From Sodalis sp. dw_96 (GTDB taxonomy: Bacteria; Pseudomonadota; Gammaproteobacteria; Enterobacterales; Enterobacteriaceae), in contig NZ_JAAVUT010000022.1 in the NCBI RefSeq assembly GCF_018449575.1, forward strand, positions 21,851 through 85,850: 64,000 nt of DNA, written 5' to 3'. The notes under the pieces were generated by a model. It did no database searches, was not told where the DNA came from, and saw nothing but the letters and a program-made list of their open reading frames with translations. Both the position numbers and the translations under genes were made by a program. Positions 1 to 9,038 of the stretch are shown here, piece by piece (position 1 is the first letter of the stretch; the number at the start of each line of letters is the position of its first letter).

Positions 1-700
1 GCTGCACCAGATTCTTCGGTCCCCAGCGGTAATCGTCCCGCGCGCGCAAATCCACTTCCCGGCCCAGGGTTTCACCGCTGACCACAAAGGGGCCTGAACC
101 GATGATATGCCGGGCATCCCCCAGGGCATCAAAATTCTGTGCCAGGGTGACCGGCGAGACTAAACCCGAACCGATGGTGGAGGTTCCCTGCAAAAAGCCC
201 GGCGAGGATTTTTTAAAATAGAATTTGACGGTTAAGGGATCGATCACCTCGCTGTGATCGTAATTATTAATGACTTCGGACACCGGCAGATGCAGTTGTT
301 TGTTCCCCAGGCCGAAGGTATCGAAATTCTTCGCCACGGCGGCGGCGTCCAGCGGCTTCCCGTCCGAGAACGTCACGCCGGGCCGGAGTTTAAACGTGTA
401 TTGGGTTTTATCGCTGTTGCTGGTCCAGGATTCGGCAATCCAGGGTTCAATGGCCAGGGTCTTGGGGTTTTGATAGGTGAGTTTATCGGTAATCTGATTG
501 AGAATACCGCCGTTCGGGTAAAATCCTCCCGCCGGCGGATAAAGATTGGTATGCGCCTGTTGCTCAAGATAAATCAGGGTGCCGCCTCTCACCGGCGCGT
601 TTTCCACCGCCAGGGCGTTTAATGAATTCATCCCCAGGGCTAAAATCATCCCCCGTGCCAGGCCGCGACCGATTGAACTCAAACGATGTTTATTTTTCAT
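1..700 (-). CDS. ABC transporter substrate-binding protein, peptide/nickel class (family 5), partial
   Basis: Periplasmic solute-binding protein of the SBP_bac_5 (DppA/OppA/NikA-like) family; the left window edge cuts off the C-terminal half. I read it on the minus strand from the ATG ending at 700. The first about 31 residues are a basic n-region and a hydrophobic stretch ending in an Ala-rich cleavage region (NALAVENAPVRGG), i.e. a signal peptide. Family hallmarks follow: a GGTL start of the mature protein, WTSNSDKTQYTFKLRPGVTFSDG, and an IGSGPFVV block. It is divergent from metN, separated by about 530 bp, so it may belong to another import system whose remaining genes lie to the left. The ligand cannot be told from this fragment. 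Confidence 0.85.
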   Translation of the reverse strand, partial: MKNKHRLSSIGRGLARGMILALGMNSLNALAVENAPVRGGTLIYLEQQAHTNLYPPAGGFYPNGGILNQITDKLTYQNPKTLAIEPWIAESWTSNSDKTQYTFKLRPGVTFSDGKPLDAAAVAKNFDTFGLGNKQLHLPVSEVINNYDHSEVIDPLTVKFYFKKSSPGFLQGTSTIGSGLVSPVTLAQNFDALGDARHIIGSGPFVVSGETLGREVDLRARDDYRWGPKNLVQ

Positions 701-1232
701 GATGGCTTCTTTGATGTAGTGGCTTGATGTCGTGGCGGCCATAAATAGAGTACCTGATGGAATATGATCGAGGTCAATATCCGGCAAATAAACGTCAAGC
801 AAAAAGAATTTATTTCAATATCCAAGATTAAAAAAGGCATAAGCCAAACCTAAAGCTCATATTTAACTTAGTCGTGCCGGAAAAAGCATAAATGCTATGT
901 ATCATTGTTCACCAGATTTATTTATCGGCGTCATCGGACACTTCTCCGCTCAACCGTTCTACCCACAACGTAACGGATGTTTAATGACCAAAGATCAAAT
1001 GAAATAACGGGCTTTTATAGAAAATTTTTAGCTAACCATTTCCGGCAATGGCATAAGAAGAATTAAGTATATCTAATAAGATATCGTTTCTTCAGCCCGC
1101 CATAGGCTTACCCTATTATCCCGAGGATTATTAGTTCGTTAAATAAAAGTTCGTTAATTAGAAATTAAAATAATCATAATAATTAATTGGCAAGGCGTGG
1201 ATTATCCAGCGGCACATAAGGATTGACGGGTT
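701..1232. other. Divergent intergenic region, AT-rich
   Basis: This 532 bp stretch separates the binding-protein gene (minus) from metN (plus). It is clearly more AT-rich than its neighbours, as expected for back-to-back promoters. I see no convincing ORF, no tRNA, and no MetJ-type AGACGTCT repeats, so methionine control of the following metNIQ-type genes is not supported by sequence. Confidence 0.5.
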
Positions 1233-2258
1233 ATGATCGTTCTGACGAACGTTTCTAAAATATTCAAAGATAATAATGTACCGATCGTCGCCGTCGATAA
1301 TGTGAGCCTGCGGGTTGAGCGGGGCCAAATCTACGGCATTATCGGCTATAGCGGGGCCGGGAAAAGCACCCTCATCCGTTTACTCAACGGCCTGGAAAAG
1401 CCCAGCGCCGGATCGGTTTTAGTCGCAGGACAGGATATCGCCCGGGCCAGCGGTGAGAGCCTACGGCAGGCACGGCTTAAAATCAGCATGATTTTCCAGC
1501 ATTTTAATTTGCTGTGGTCCCGGAGCGTCAGCGAAAATATTGCTTTTTCCATGCAGATTGCCGGCACGCCTAAAGCCGAAATCCGCCTGCGGGTGGCTGA
1601 ACTTATCGCTCTGGTGGGGTTAGAGGGAAGGGAACATGCCTATCCCTCGCAGCTCAGCGGCGGACAAAAGCAGCGTGTAGGCATTGCCCGGGCGCTGGCC
1701 AACAACCCGGCGGTATTGTTATGCGACGAGGCCACCTCGGCCTTGGATCCTCAGACCACCGACGCCATTCTCGATTTATTGCTTGATATCAACCGCCGGC
1801 TGAATCTCACCATTGTGCTTATTACCCATGAAATGCACGTCGTGCGCAAGATTTGCGGGCGGGTGGCGGTGATGGATAACGGACGGGTGGTTGAAGAGGG
1901 AGAGGTCCTGAATGTTTTCACCCATCCGCAGCAGCCTATTACCCGGCAATTTGTCAAACAGGTTAGCCAATACCGGGATCCGGTGCCGGATTTAGCGCCG
2001 GAGCTGTTGCAAAATCTGCCCGGCGTGGTCTTGAAGCTGACGTTTATCGGCCTGAGCGTCAGGCAGCCGGTGGTGGGGGAGTTGACGTTGCGCTATCGAC
2101 TGCCGTTTAACATCTTGCACGGTAATGTTACGCAAACCGCCAATGGTATCTTTGGCGAACTCTGGCTTCATGCGGTCATCGAACCCGGTCAGCTCGACAA
2201 TATTCTGGCGGATCTCCGTCAAGATGACATCACCGCCGAGGTGATTGAACATGGCTGA
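1233..2258 (+). CDS. metN: MetN-type ABC transporter ATP-binding protein
   Basis: Cytoplasmic ATPase of a methionine-uptake-type (MUT) importer; works with the MetI-like permease and MetQ-like receptor encoded directly downstream. Walker A GYSGAGKS is at residues 38-45, the ABC signature LSGGQ at 141-145, Walker B VLLCDEA at about 161-167. The 341-residue length includes the C-terminal regulatory NIL/ACT-like domain (from about residue 265) that in E. coli MetN binds methionine for transinhibition. The ATG at 1233 follows an AAGGA at a usable distance. Similar MUT systems also import D-methionine or unrelated small molecules. The transporter class is therefore sure and the ligand is not. Confidence 0.9.
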   Translation: MIVLTNVSKIFKDNNVPIVAVDNVSLRVERGQIYGIIGYSGAGKSTLIRLLNGLEKPSAGSVLVAGQDIARASGESLRQARLKISMIFQHFNLLWSRSVSENIAFSMQIAGTPKAEIRLRVAELIALVGLEGREHAYPSQLSGGQKQRVGIARALANNPAVLLCDEATSALDPQTTDAILDLLLDINRRLNLTIVLITHEMHVVRKICGRVAVMDNGRVVEEGEVLNVFTHPQQPITRQFVKQVSQYRDPVPDLAPELLQNLPGVVLKLTFIGLSVRQPVVGELTLRYRLPFNILHGNVTQTANGIFGELWLHAVIEPGQLDNILADLRQDDITAEVIEHG

Positions 2259-2311
2259 ACGGCTTTTATCACGTGCGTATCCCAATTGCTTCACCATCGG
2301 GGTGGCCCACT

Positions 2312-2980
2312 ATGCTTGAGCATTTCTTTCCACATCTGCAGCTTGATCAATTATGGGCGGCCACCGCGGAGACCCTTTATATGACCGCGCTGTCGGGCAT
2401 TGCCACCTTTGCGCTGGGAATCGCGCTGGGATTGGCGCTGTTCCTCACCGCCCGCGGCGGCCTGTTTCCCCACCCCTCCGCCTATAAGGTGATTTCGGCA
2501 GTGGTGAATGTGTTCCGTTCCATCCCGTTCATTATTTTGATCGTGCTGCTGATCCCGTTCACCAAGGTGCTTATTGGCACCATTCTGGGCGCCAACGCGG
2601 CTCTGCCCGCATTGATTGTCGGCGCAGCGCCATTTTACGCCCGGCTGGTGGAAATAGGACTGCGCGAAGTGGACAAAGGGGTCATCGAAGCATCCCGCGC
2701 CATGGGCGCCCGCGTCGGCACACTTATATTTCAGGTTTTACTGCCGGAGTCGTCACCCGCCCTGGTTTCCGGCATCACCGTCACCCTGATTGCGCTGGTG
2801 AGCTACAGCGCCATGGCCGGTGTTATCGGCGCCGGCGGATTGGGAAATCTGGCCTATCTGGAAGGATTCCAGCGTAACCACAACGACGTCACCCTGGTGG
2901 CGACACTGATGATTTTGATCATCGTGTTCGTCATTCAGTTATTGGGCGACGTCATCACCTCACTGCTTGATAAACGTTAA
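2312..2980 (+). CDS. metI: MetI-type ABC transporter permease
   Basis: Inner-membrane permease subunit, 222 residues with about five membrane segments, matching MetI (217 in E. coli). The EAA coupling loop is visible (GLREVDKGVIEASRAMGA), which contacts the MetN ATPase. An in-frame GTG lies upstream at 2273, but the ATG at 2312 is preceded by a GGGGTGG Shine-Dalgarno-like run and gives the normal family N-terminus (MLEHFFPHL), so I chose it. It starts about 50 bp after metN and ends 17 bp before the metQ-like gene, so the three genes form one operon. Confidence 0.9.
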   Translation: MLEHFFPHLQLDQLWAATAETLYMTALSGIATFALGIALGLALFLTARGGLFPHPSAYKVISAVVNVFRSIPFIILIVLLIPFTKVLIGTILGANAALPALIVGAAPFYARLVEIGLREVDKGVIEASRAMGARVGTLIFQVLLPESSPALVSGITVTLIALVSYSAMAGVIGAGGLGNLAYLEGFQRNHNDVTLVATLMILIIVFVIQLLGDVITSLLDKR

Positions 2981-2997
2981 ACAGACCGGGATAAACT

Positions 2998-3816
2998 ATG
3001 AATAAAACCTTCACACTGCTGGCCGCCGCTACGCTTACCGCCCTCAGCCTGTCCGCTTCGGCCTGGGCGGATACACTCAGGGTGGGCGCATCCAATGTGC
3101 CCCACGCTGAAATTCTTGAGCAGGCAAAACCGATACTGGCGAAACAGGGTATCGACCTGGAGATAAAACCTTTCCAAGACTATATCCTGCCGAACACCGC
3201 TCTTGCCGACCATGACATTGATGCCAACTATTTTCAGCATGTGCCTTATCTTAATAGCGTGCTCAAGGATCATGCCGGAGATAAAAACTATGACTTCGTC
3301 AGCGCCGGGGCGATTCATATCGAGCCCATCGGCATCTATTCAAAACGCTATAAAAGCCTGAAGGATTTGCCGCAAAACGGCAAGGTGATCATGCGTGATT
3401 CGGTGGCGGAAGAGGGACGTATTTTGTCAATCTTCGAACGGGAAGGGGTGATCAAACTGAAACCGGGCGTCAGCAAGGTCGACGCACGGATAACCGATAT
3501 CACCGATAACCCGAAACACCTGCAATTCCTGCCGAATATTGAAGGCTCGCTGTTGCCGCAGATGTATAAGAATGATGAAGGGGATGCGGTGGTTATCAAC
3601 GCCAATTATGCCATCGATGCCGGCCTCAACCCGATAAAGGATCCCATTGCGGTTGAAAGCGGCAAAAATAACCCTTACGCCAATATTATCACCGTTCATC
3701 GGGGTGATGAGAACAAGCCGGATATCAAGGCGTTGGTGAAGGTTTTGCATTCCAAACCCATCCAGGACTTTATCCGCCAGAAATATAAAGGCGCGGTTAT
3801 TCCGGTCAATGGTTAA
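2998..3816 (+). CDS. metQ: MetQ/NlpA-family substrate-binding protein, soluble type
   Basis: Periplasmic receptor of the NlpA/MetQ family (272 residues), last gene of the metNIQ-like operon. The N-terminus is a classical Sec signal ending ASAWA before DTLRVGASN; there is no lipobox cysteine, so unlike E. coli MetQ it is predicted to be a free periplasmic protein. Family blocks are intact: QDYILPNTAL, DANYFQHVPYL, DNPKHLQFLPN and VINANYAIDAG. A second NlpA-family gene, a lipoprotein, lies head-on 390 bp downstream. One permease pair may therefore use two receptors (inference). The substrate may be methionine or another small molecule. Confidence 0.88.
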   Translation: MNKTFTLLAAATLTALSLSASAWADTLRVGASNVPHAEILEQAKPILAKQGIDLEIKPFQDYILPNTALADHDIDANYFQHVPYLNSVLKDHAGDKNYDFVSAGAIHIEPIGIYSKRYKSLKDLPQNGKVIMRDSVAEEGRILSIFEREGVIKLKPGVSKVDARITDITDNPKHLQFLPNIEGSLLPQMYKNDEGDAVVINANYAIDAGLNPIKDPIAVESGKNNPYANIITVHRGDENKPDIKALVKVLHSKPIQDFIRQKYKGAVIPVNG

Positions 3817-3823
3817 CTTAAGT

Positions 3824-4165
3824 GCCCCACAGCACGGCAGGCCCGCTATCACCAAGGGTGAAACCGAGCCTGTTAAAGGGAGACCGTGCTGATGGGGTCG
3901 AATCGGGCATGGTTTTTCTGCCCGACCGAGCGCCCCACAGCGCGGTAGGCCCGCGATCATCGGACGTGCAACGAACCCGTTAAAGGGAGACCGTGCTGAT
4001 GGGGCCGAAGCGGGCGTGGTTTTCGCCCGTCCGAATGCCCCTCAGCGCGGTAGGCCCGCGATCATCGGACGTGCAACGAACCCGTTAAAGGGAGACCGTG
4101 CTGATGGGGCCGAAGCGGGCGTGGTTTTCGCCCGTCCGAATGCCCCTCAGCGCGGCCCGCCAGCA
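3824..4165. repeat. Tandem 105-108 bp repeat array, locus A
   Basis: Three full units start at 3824 (108 bp), 3932 (105 bp) and 4037 (105 bp); a truncated fourth starts at 4142. Units 2 and 3 are nearly identical. Each unit runs from a GCCCC(A/T)CAGC start through TAGGCCCGC, GTTAAAGGGAGACCGTGCTG and ATGGGG to a GC hairpin around a TGGTTTT loop. The hairpin stem is TCGGGCA/TGCCCGA in unit 1 (3903-3909 with 3919-3925) but CGGGCG/CGCCCG in units 2 and 3, so paired bases change together. The same family recurs at 31709-32170 in the same orientation. It lies between two convergent binding-protein genes. Not an ERIC or REP sequence that I recognise. Confidence 0.85.
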
Positions 4166-4208
4166 CGGAAGCTTAAACCAGGCATTTGAACACACCGACG
4201 CAACGTTT

Positions 4209-5024
4209 TTACCAGCCCTTTACCGCGTCGCCGTGATAGATTTTATCCGCCGCCGCGGCCACTTCCTCGGTTTGGTAGGCTTTAACCAGATTTTTCACCT
4301 TGGCGCTGTCTTTATTATCATCCCTCGCCACGATCAAATTAACGTACGGCGAATCTTTATCCTCGATAAACAAACCGTCTTTATGGGGAGATAAACCGAT
4401 TTGTGTGGAATAATTGGTATTAATGATCGCCAAATCCACCTTGCCGTCGTCCAGCGTACGCGGGAGCTGCGCCGCTTCAATTTCCACAATTTTAAGATGT
4501 TTGGGGTTATTGACGATATCCAGCGAGGTGGGTTGCAGACCGGTGCCGTTTTTCAACGAGATCAGACCGGTTTTTTGCAATAACAACAACGAGCGCCCGA
4601 GATTAGTGGGATCGTTGGGAATGGCCACCTGAGCGCCGTCCGGTATTTCGTCTACGGATTTGTATTTGCGTGAATACCCGGCAATGGGATAAACAAATGT
4701 CTTGCCCACCGCCGCGAGTTTATAACCGTGCTCTTTGATCTGCTGCGTCAGGTAGGGGCCGTGCTGGAATGCGTTGGCATCCGTATCGCCGGAATTCAGG
4801 GCCTCGTTGGGCAACACATAGTCGGTGAAGGTCACGGTTTCCACGTCCAGGTTGTACTTCTCTTTGGCCACTTTTTTCACCGCGTCCCATAACGGCCGAT
4901 CGATGCCCGCGCTAACACCGACTTTAATATGGTTGGCGTCTTTATCGGCTTTATCGCAGGCGTTTAATGCCAGAGACACGGCAATAACGCCCGCCAGCGC
5001 CAGGCAATTTAATAGTGATGGCAT
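4209..5024 (-). CDS. MetQ/NlpA-family lipoprotein, substrate-binding
   Basis: Second NlpA/MetQ-family receptor, 271 residues, convergent with the metQ gene of the neighbouring operon. Here the signal peptide is lipoprotein-type: LALNAC with the modified cysteine at residue 23. Asp at position +2 is the E. coli signal for staying in the inner membrane. Family blocks are present: TDYVLPNEAL, DANAFQHGPYL, IPNDPTNLGR, NNPKHLKIVE and IINTNYSTQIG. No permease or ATPase gene accompanies it, so it probably borrows the MetNI-type pair nearby (inference). It is only distantly similar to its neighbour in sequence, so it is not a recent duplicate. Confidence 0.88.
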   Translation of the reverse strand: MPSLLNCLALAGVIAVSLALNACDKADKDANHIKVGVSAGIDRPLWDAVKKVAKEKYNLDVETVTFTDYVLPNEALNSGDTDANAFQHGPYLTQQIKEHGYKLAAVGKTFVYPIAGYSRKYKSVDEIPDGAQVAIPNDPTNLGRSLLLLQKTGLISLKNGTGLQPTSLDIVNNPKHLKIVEIEAAQLPRTLDDGKVDLAIINTNYSTQIGLSPHKDGLFIEDKDSPYVNLIVARDDNKDSAKVKNLVKAYQTEEVAAAADKIYHGDAVKGW

Positions 5025-5446
5025 AATAAGAAAACTCCGGAAAAATTATTTTATTTTGCCCCAGGGCAGTATATATCCTTAACGTTCAGGGTACCGCAAA
5101 TCAAATTCTTTATATATTACCGATTGTGCATTAACTAATATCAAATAGTACTGTGTCATCGCCGTGATTAATATTAGAGCGGGACGCAATCGGTTGCCCA
5201 GGCCCGGTATCCGGCCTCTTAGCCCCTGGAGATCCTGCTTTGAGAAGAATAAAACCGCCCGGTATTTTGATTTCGCACAACTTGTATAAAAAAATTAATA
5301 TTTGTGTTGCTTATGTTACGGCCATAGCGACTAACTTCACATAAATATAATTTTTACATCAATTAATACAATTGTAATGTTATTTCCACCATACTGTTTA
5401 ACCAGTAGCCCATTTTAACCCGTAGCCTATTCCCCAGGTGATCAGC
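5025..5446. other. Divergent intergenic region, AT-rich
   Basis: About 420 bp between the lipoprotein gene (minus) and the adenylation-domain gene (plus). It holds long A/T runs between 5280 and 5400 that would suit promoters or nucleoid-protein binding. I see no gene, no strong hairpin and no operator. Confidence 0.4.
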
Positions 5447-6427
5447 ATGGTACAACTTTCTCTGTATAATCGGAGCACTAACTCACCCACCCTCCCAGCC
5501 TATCCCGACGATTTGGCACTGAGCGGACTGTTCTTGCAAAAGGCGGCGCTTAACAAGGCCCGTCCCGCCGTTATCACGCCACAACGGATTTTGCATTATG
5601 GCGAATTGGCGCGGGATGCCGTCTCGTTGGCGGCCTATCTGCGCCATGAGGGAGTGGGCGCATCCAGCACGGTGGGGATCCTGCTGCCCCCCGGCATTGA
5701 GCATATTACCTGCCAGGTGGCGATTTTACTGGCCGGCGGCTGTATTCTGCCGCTGGATCCGTTTTTGCCGGACGATCAACTGAATGGGGTATTGCGGGAC
5801 TCGCTGGTTTCAATGACCATCACCGATGCCGCCACCCGTCGACGCGCATTGGCGACCCGCTATATTATTTTTGAACAAGTCGCGGTGGGGGACGGCAACG
5901 ATCAGGATTTCGTGCCCCTGCGCCACGGTATATCCCAGCCCACCCACCGGTTTTATCGGTCGGATACTCAGAAAACAAGCCGGATTTACCCTCATGATAT
6001 TTTTCATCTTGCCCTGGACTCGCGGCATGTGCGTTTTAGTCCAGATGATCGGGTAGCGGCTATCGCTCCCATGACCGCTGTGGCCTCACTGTTTGAAATC
6101 TGGGGTGCGCTGCTTAACGGCGCGACAACGGTCATCATGCCCGACAGCTGGGTTAACGATCCCCTCCGGTTTGAAACGGCCCTGCGGGAATTTGCCATCA
6201 GCATCCTGCGCGCGCCTGCCGCCATGTTCAATTTGCTCGCCAGCATCCGTCCCGAGTGTTTCGGCCAGTTGAATTATCTGCTGGTGGGCGGGGAATCGGT
6301 GAATGCGCACAGTATGCGGCGGGTATTGCAATACGGGCCGCCCCGGCATTTGCTTTATGGCGACGGCACCGATGCGGGAACCCGGCTGATGCTTGCCGAA
6401 AGCACGGAGCGTCAAATAATACGGTAA
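5447..6427 (+). CDS. Degenerate stand-alone AMP-binding (adenylation) domain protein
   Basis: About 326 residues that align with the N-terminal large subdomain of acyl-CoA synthetase/NRPS adenylation enzymes: VGILLPPGIEHI, LAGGCILPLDP, a PMTAVASLFEIWGALLNGATTVI block and LLVGGESVN. Two key things are missing. The phosphate-binding loop motif A3 (normally YTSGTTGxPKG) reads YRSDTQKTSRIY, and the protein ends just after the LLYGDGTDAG region, without the C-terminal subdomain and its catalytic lysine. Active adenylation is unlikely. It may be a relic of a larger synthetase or a repurposed binding domain. The ATG at 5447 follows AGGTGA; an in-frame GTG at 5438 is less likely. No partner synthetase genes are nearby. 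Confidence 0.65.
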   Translation: MVQLSLYNRSTNSPTLPAYPDDLALSGLFLQKAALNKARPAVITPQRILHYGELARDAVSLAAYLRHEGVGASSTVGILLPPGIEHITCQVAILLAGGCILPLDPFLPDDQLNGVLRDSLVSMTITDAATRRRALATRYIIFEQVAVGDGNDQDFVPLRHGISQPTHRFYRSDTQKTSRIYPHDIFHLALDSRHVRFSPDDRVAAIAPMTAVASLFEIWGALLNGATTVIMPDSWVNDPLRFETALREFAISILRAPAAMFNLLASIRPECFGQLNYLLVGGESVNAHSMRRVLQYGPPRHLLYGDGTDAGTRLMLAESTERQIIR

Positions 6428-6455
6428 AGATCCCCTATCGGCCGCAGCGCGTTGT

Positions 6456-7187
6456 TTAAGGCCGCTGTTGCCAGAGTTGCAACATCTGGGCCTCCACCCG
6501 TGCGGGATCCTGCCTCATACTTTGCCAGACATCCAGGGCGCGCCTGTCCGCCATCACATGATTTCGCCCCTGCCGAATGCCTTCCAACGTCTGTTCGGCC
6601 ACCTGTTCAGGGGAGACCTTGGCGCTGTCGATATGGGTGGTCATATCGGTATCGATAAATCCGGCGTAAACCCCGATAACCTGCGTTCCCTGGTCATGCA
6701 GCTGGATTCGCGCCCCATCGGTTACCGCCAGCGCGGCATGCTTGGAGGCGCCGTAAGTGGCATTCAGCGGCGAGGTAAACCAGCTTACCACCGACAGCAT
6801 ATTAACGATGGCGCCGCCGCCGTTAACGGCCAAAACCGGCGCGAACGCGGTGATCATCCGCAGCACGCCGTAAACATTCACTTCCATTTCCCGCCGCATG
6901 GCGTCTTCGGCGCCTTCCGCCAGCATGGGACTTTGCAGCAGAATGCCGGCATTATTGATAAGCAGATTGATATCCGGACACTGCCGCGCCGCGGCCACGA
7001 CATCCCCCTGGGAAGTCACATCCAGTTTTAGCGCGATAATCCGCGGGTCGGTGATGGCAATACTGTCGGGATCCCGTGCCGCCGCATAAACTTTTGCCGC
7101 GCCCGCCGCCAGCAGCGCCTGGGTATAGGCTTTGCCGAGGCCCCGGTTCGCCCCGGTGACCAAAGCAATGCTACCTTCTACTTTCAT
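6456..7187 (-). CDS. SDR family oxidoreductase
   Basis: Classical short-chain dehydrogenase/reductase of 243 residues with a Rossmann fold. The cofactor motif TGANRGLG is near the N-terminus, NNAG follows beta-4, and the catalytic Ser...YGASK is intact. The missing acidic residue after beta-2 (AAARDPDS) suggests NADP(H) use, by family knowledge. A clean AGGAG lies before the ATG at 7187. It starts 12 bp after the AEC permease gene ends, so the two are co-transcribed. The substrate is unknown. Confidence 0.85.
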   Translation of the reverse strand: MKVEGSIALVTGANRGLGKAYTQALLAAGAAKVYAAARDPDSIAITDPRIIALKLDVTSQGDVVAAARQCPDINLLINNAGILLQSPMLAEGAEDAMRREMEVNVYGVLRMITAFAPVLAVNGGGAIVNMLSVVSWFTSPLNATYGASKHAALAVTDGARIQLHDQGTQVIGVYAGFIDTDMTTHIDSAKVSPEQVAEQTLEGIRQGRNHVMADRRALDVWQSMRQDPARVEAQMLQLWQQRP

Positions 7188-7199
7188 GGCGATTTTCTC

Positions 7200-8138
7200 C
7201 TATCCCACATGCATAAGCGTTAATAAGGTGGTGATGATAATAATACTGATAAAAACCGAGATGGAACCGGTAAAACTGGAGACAGAGCCGAACTTGCTGC
7301 CTCTGGCGGTAAAGACCGGCGCCAGGGACGAAACCGGCGCAAATACGGTTACCGCCAAAACCTGACGAATTTCCAACGGTAACGGTGTGCAAAAATAAAA
7401 CAGCGCCGCGAACAGCGCGCCGGCGCTGTAACGCAGCACCAACACTTTATAGACACTTCTCAGCTGCGCCCTGTCGATATTGATTTCCAGCATCATGCCG
7501 ATGATAAGCATCGCGATAAACGGATTGGCATTGCCTACCATGGTGGTGAGAATAGTCACCTGGCTCGGCAGATGGTAGCCGAACAGGGCGGCTATCAGCA
7601 GTAAGACATACACATCGAAAGGAATGGAGGAGAACAGGCGCTGAAAGGTGCTTTTTAATCCGGTACTGGTGCCGATGGCGTTTGACGCGGCAACGTAGCT
7701 GCCGCCGGTACAGATGATTGAGTTGCCTGCATCGAACAGGCAGGTGGCGACAATACCCACTGGTCCCAAAAAGCTTTGCACATAGGGCAGGGTAAAGCAG
7801 CCGATGTTATAGCCGGGTGAATTGATCATATAAAAGACTTTCGTATCGTTGTCCCGTTTCCGGCTTAACATAAATCCGGCTAACAACAACAGAATATTGC
7901 AGGTAAAACCGATAACCACCAGGATCAGCATGGAATGATCCACATTAAAACTGGAGAAGCCGTTGATGACCGCCGCCGGCAGGGTGAGATTCATCATGAT
8001 TTTCGACAGGCCGATACTATCGGATACCTGTAGCACCCGGTACTTTTTTAAAAGATAACCCACCACAATAATCAGAAAAAAAGAAAATGCTTTTATAAGA
8101 ACATCAATCATGTGCATCGTCCGGAGAATGTCCGACAT
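7200..8138 (-). CDS. AEC family transporter (auxin efflux carrier / malate permease type)
   Basis: Integral membrane carrier of about 312 residues, with hydrophobic segments throughout and two five-helix halves typical of the AEC family (MNLTLPAAVINGF in the first half, APVSSLAPVFTARGS in the second). Family members move dicarboxylates, glutathione precursors or auxin-like acids; the cargo here is unknown. I start at 8138, where ACAGG precedes the ATG, though ATGs at 8117 and 8111 would also give a normal N-terminus. First gene of a two-gene unit with the SDR gene. Confidence 0.82.
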   Translation of the reverse strand: MSDILRTMHMIDVLIKAFSFFLIIVVGYLLKKYRVLQVSDSIGLSKIMMNLTLPAAVINGFSSFNVDHSMLILVVIGFTCNILLLLAGFMLSRKRDNDTKVFYMINSPGYNIGCFTLPYVQSFLGPVGIVATCLFDAGNSIICTGGSYVAASNAIGTSTGLKSTFQRLFSSIPFDVYVLLLIAALFGYHLPSQVTILTTMVGNANPFIAMLIIGMMLEINIDRAQLRSVYKVLVLRYSAGALFAALFYFCTPLPLEIRQVLAVTVFAPVSSLAPVFTARGSKFGSVSSFTGSISVFISIIIITTLLTLMHVG

Positions 8139-8230
8139 GTTGACCTGTCGGTTCTTTCCACCTGGTAGGGATAACTCGTCATGATATTTATCATACCATT
8201 ACAAGATGTAAGCGGTGCACAAATTTCAAC

Positions 8231-8914
8231 CTAAGATAAAGAGACCTCGATTTGGGCAATATTATTGATTTGCCGAGAATTAAGCACGGTTTCAGAAAAT
8301 CCTTGCCGGGCCAGATTCAGCATGGCCAGCCCCATTACCTCGGTGGTTAAAATAAAACCGGGACACAGGGGACGTATAAGCGACAGCAGCGGGGTGAGAA
8401 AGCGGTAAATATTTCGATAAAGAGGGGTTTTGGACACCGCGCCGTGCCGGGGCAATATGATGCCGGGACGAAGTATATAAACGCTTTTGAACCCCAGTGC
8501 GCGTAAAGCATTTTCAGTGCCGCCCCGGACCCGTTCCCACATGGTGCGGCTTTTGCCGGTGCTGTCGGCGCCGGAACCGGATAAATAAACAAAGGTCATC
8601 GATGGATTCAGCTTAACCAGCGCCGTGGCGGCGGCCAGGGTCATTTCATGGGTTATCCGGGTGTATTCCTGCTCGCTCATGCCCATAGAACTGACGCCGA
8701 GGCAAAAAAAGCAGGCGTCAAGACCGCTGAGCCTGGGGGCTAAGGCGTCATAATGCAGCAGATCTTCATGAATGAGGGATTGCAGCTTAAAATGCTGAAC
8801 GGTGGGGGCCGAACGGCCCACCGCAACCACCGATATGACATCTTCCGCCCGCAGGCATTCCCTTAATACGCCCTGGCCCACCATGCCGGTGGCTCCCCAG
8901 ATAATGACTTTCAT
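8231..8914 (-). CDS. NAD(P)-binding Rossmann protein (NAD-dependent epimerase-like, TIP30/YbjT type)
   Basis: Atypical short-chain dehydrogenase of 227 residues. The nucleotide-binding motif GATGMVGQG is at the very N-terminus. It then has GLDACFFCLGVSS and VYLSGSGAD blocks, ending in a conserved ILRPGIILP stretch as in HTATIP2/TIP30 and YwnB-like proteins. The classical YxxxK pair is not present, so a binding or regulatory role is as likely as catalysis. GGAGAAC precedes the start. It is alone in orientation between the AEC unit and the next SDR gene. Confidence 0.78.
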   Translation of the reverse strand: MKVIIWGATGMVGQGVLRECLRAEDVISVVAVGRSAPTVQHFKLQSLIHEDLLHYDALAPRLSGLDACFFCLGVSSMGMSEQEYTRITHEMTLAAATALVKLNPSMTFVYLSGSGADSTGKSRTMWERVRGGTENALRALGFKSVYILRPGIILPRHGAVSKTPLYRNIYRFLTPLLSLIRPLCPGFILTTEVMGLAMLNLARQGFSETVLNSRQINNIAQIEVSLS

Positions 8915-9038
8915 GCCTTGTTCTCCGCCGGCCTAAGCCGATGACGTAACCGGCTGACGCCGGCTACGTTATTAATAAATGAGTGATTACTCAATTATAT
9001 GCGGTGTAAGGTTTAACGCAAGTAATTCAGCCAAAGGC

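Noticed and set aside
701..1232. MetJ operator upstream of metN
   Set aside because: No AGACGTCT-type repeats found in the region.
3824..4165. Possible CRISPR array
   Set aside because: Units of 105 bp are contiguous and nearly identical over their whole length; there are no unique spacers and no cas genes.
3824..4165. ERIC element (typically about 127 bp, like locus B units)
   Set aside because: The sequence does not match the ERIC consensus and the units are tandem, not single dispersed palindromes.
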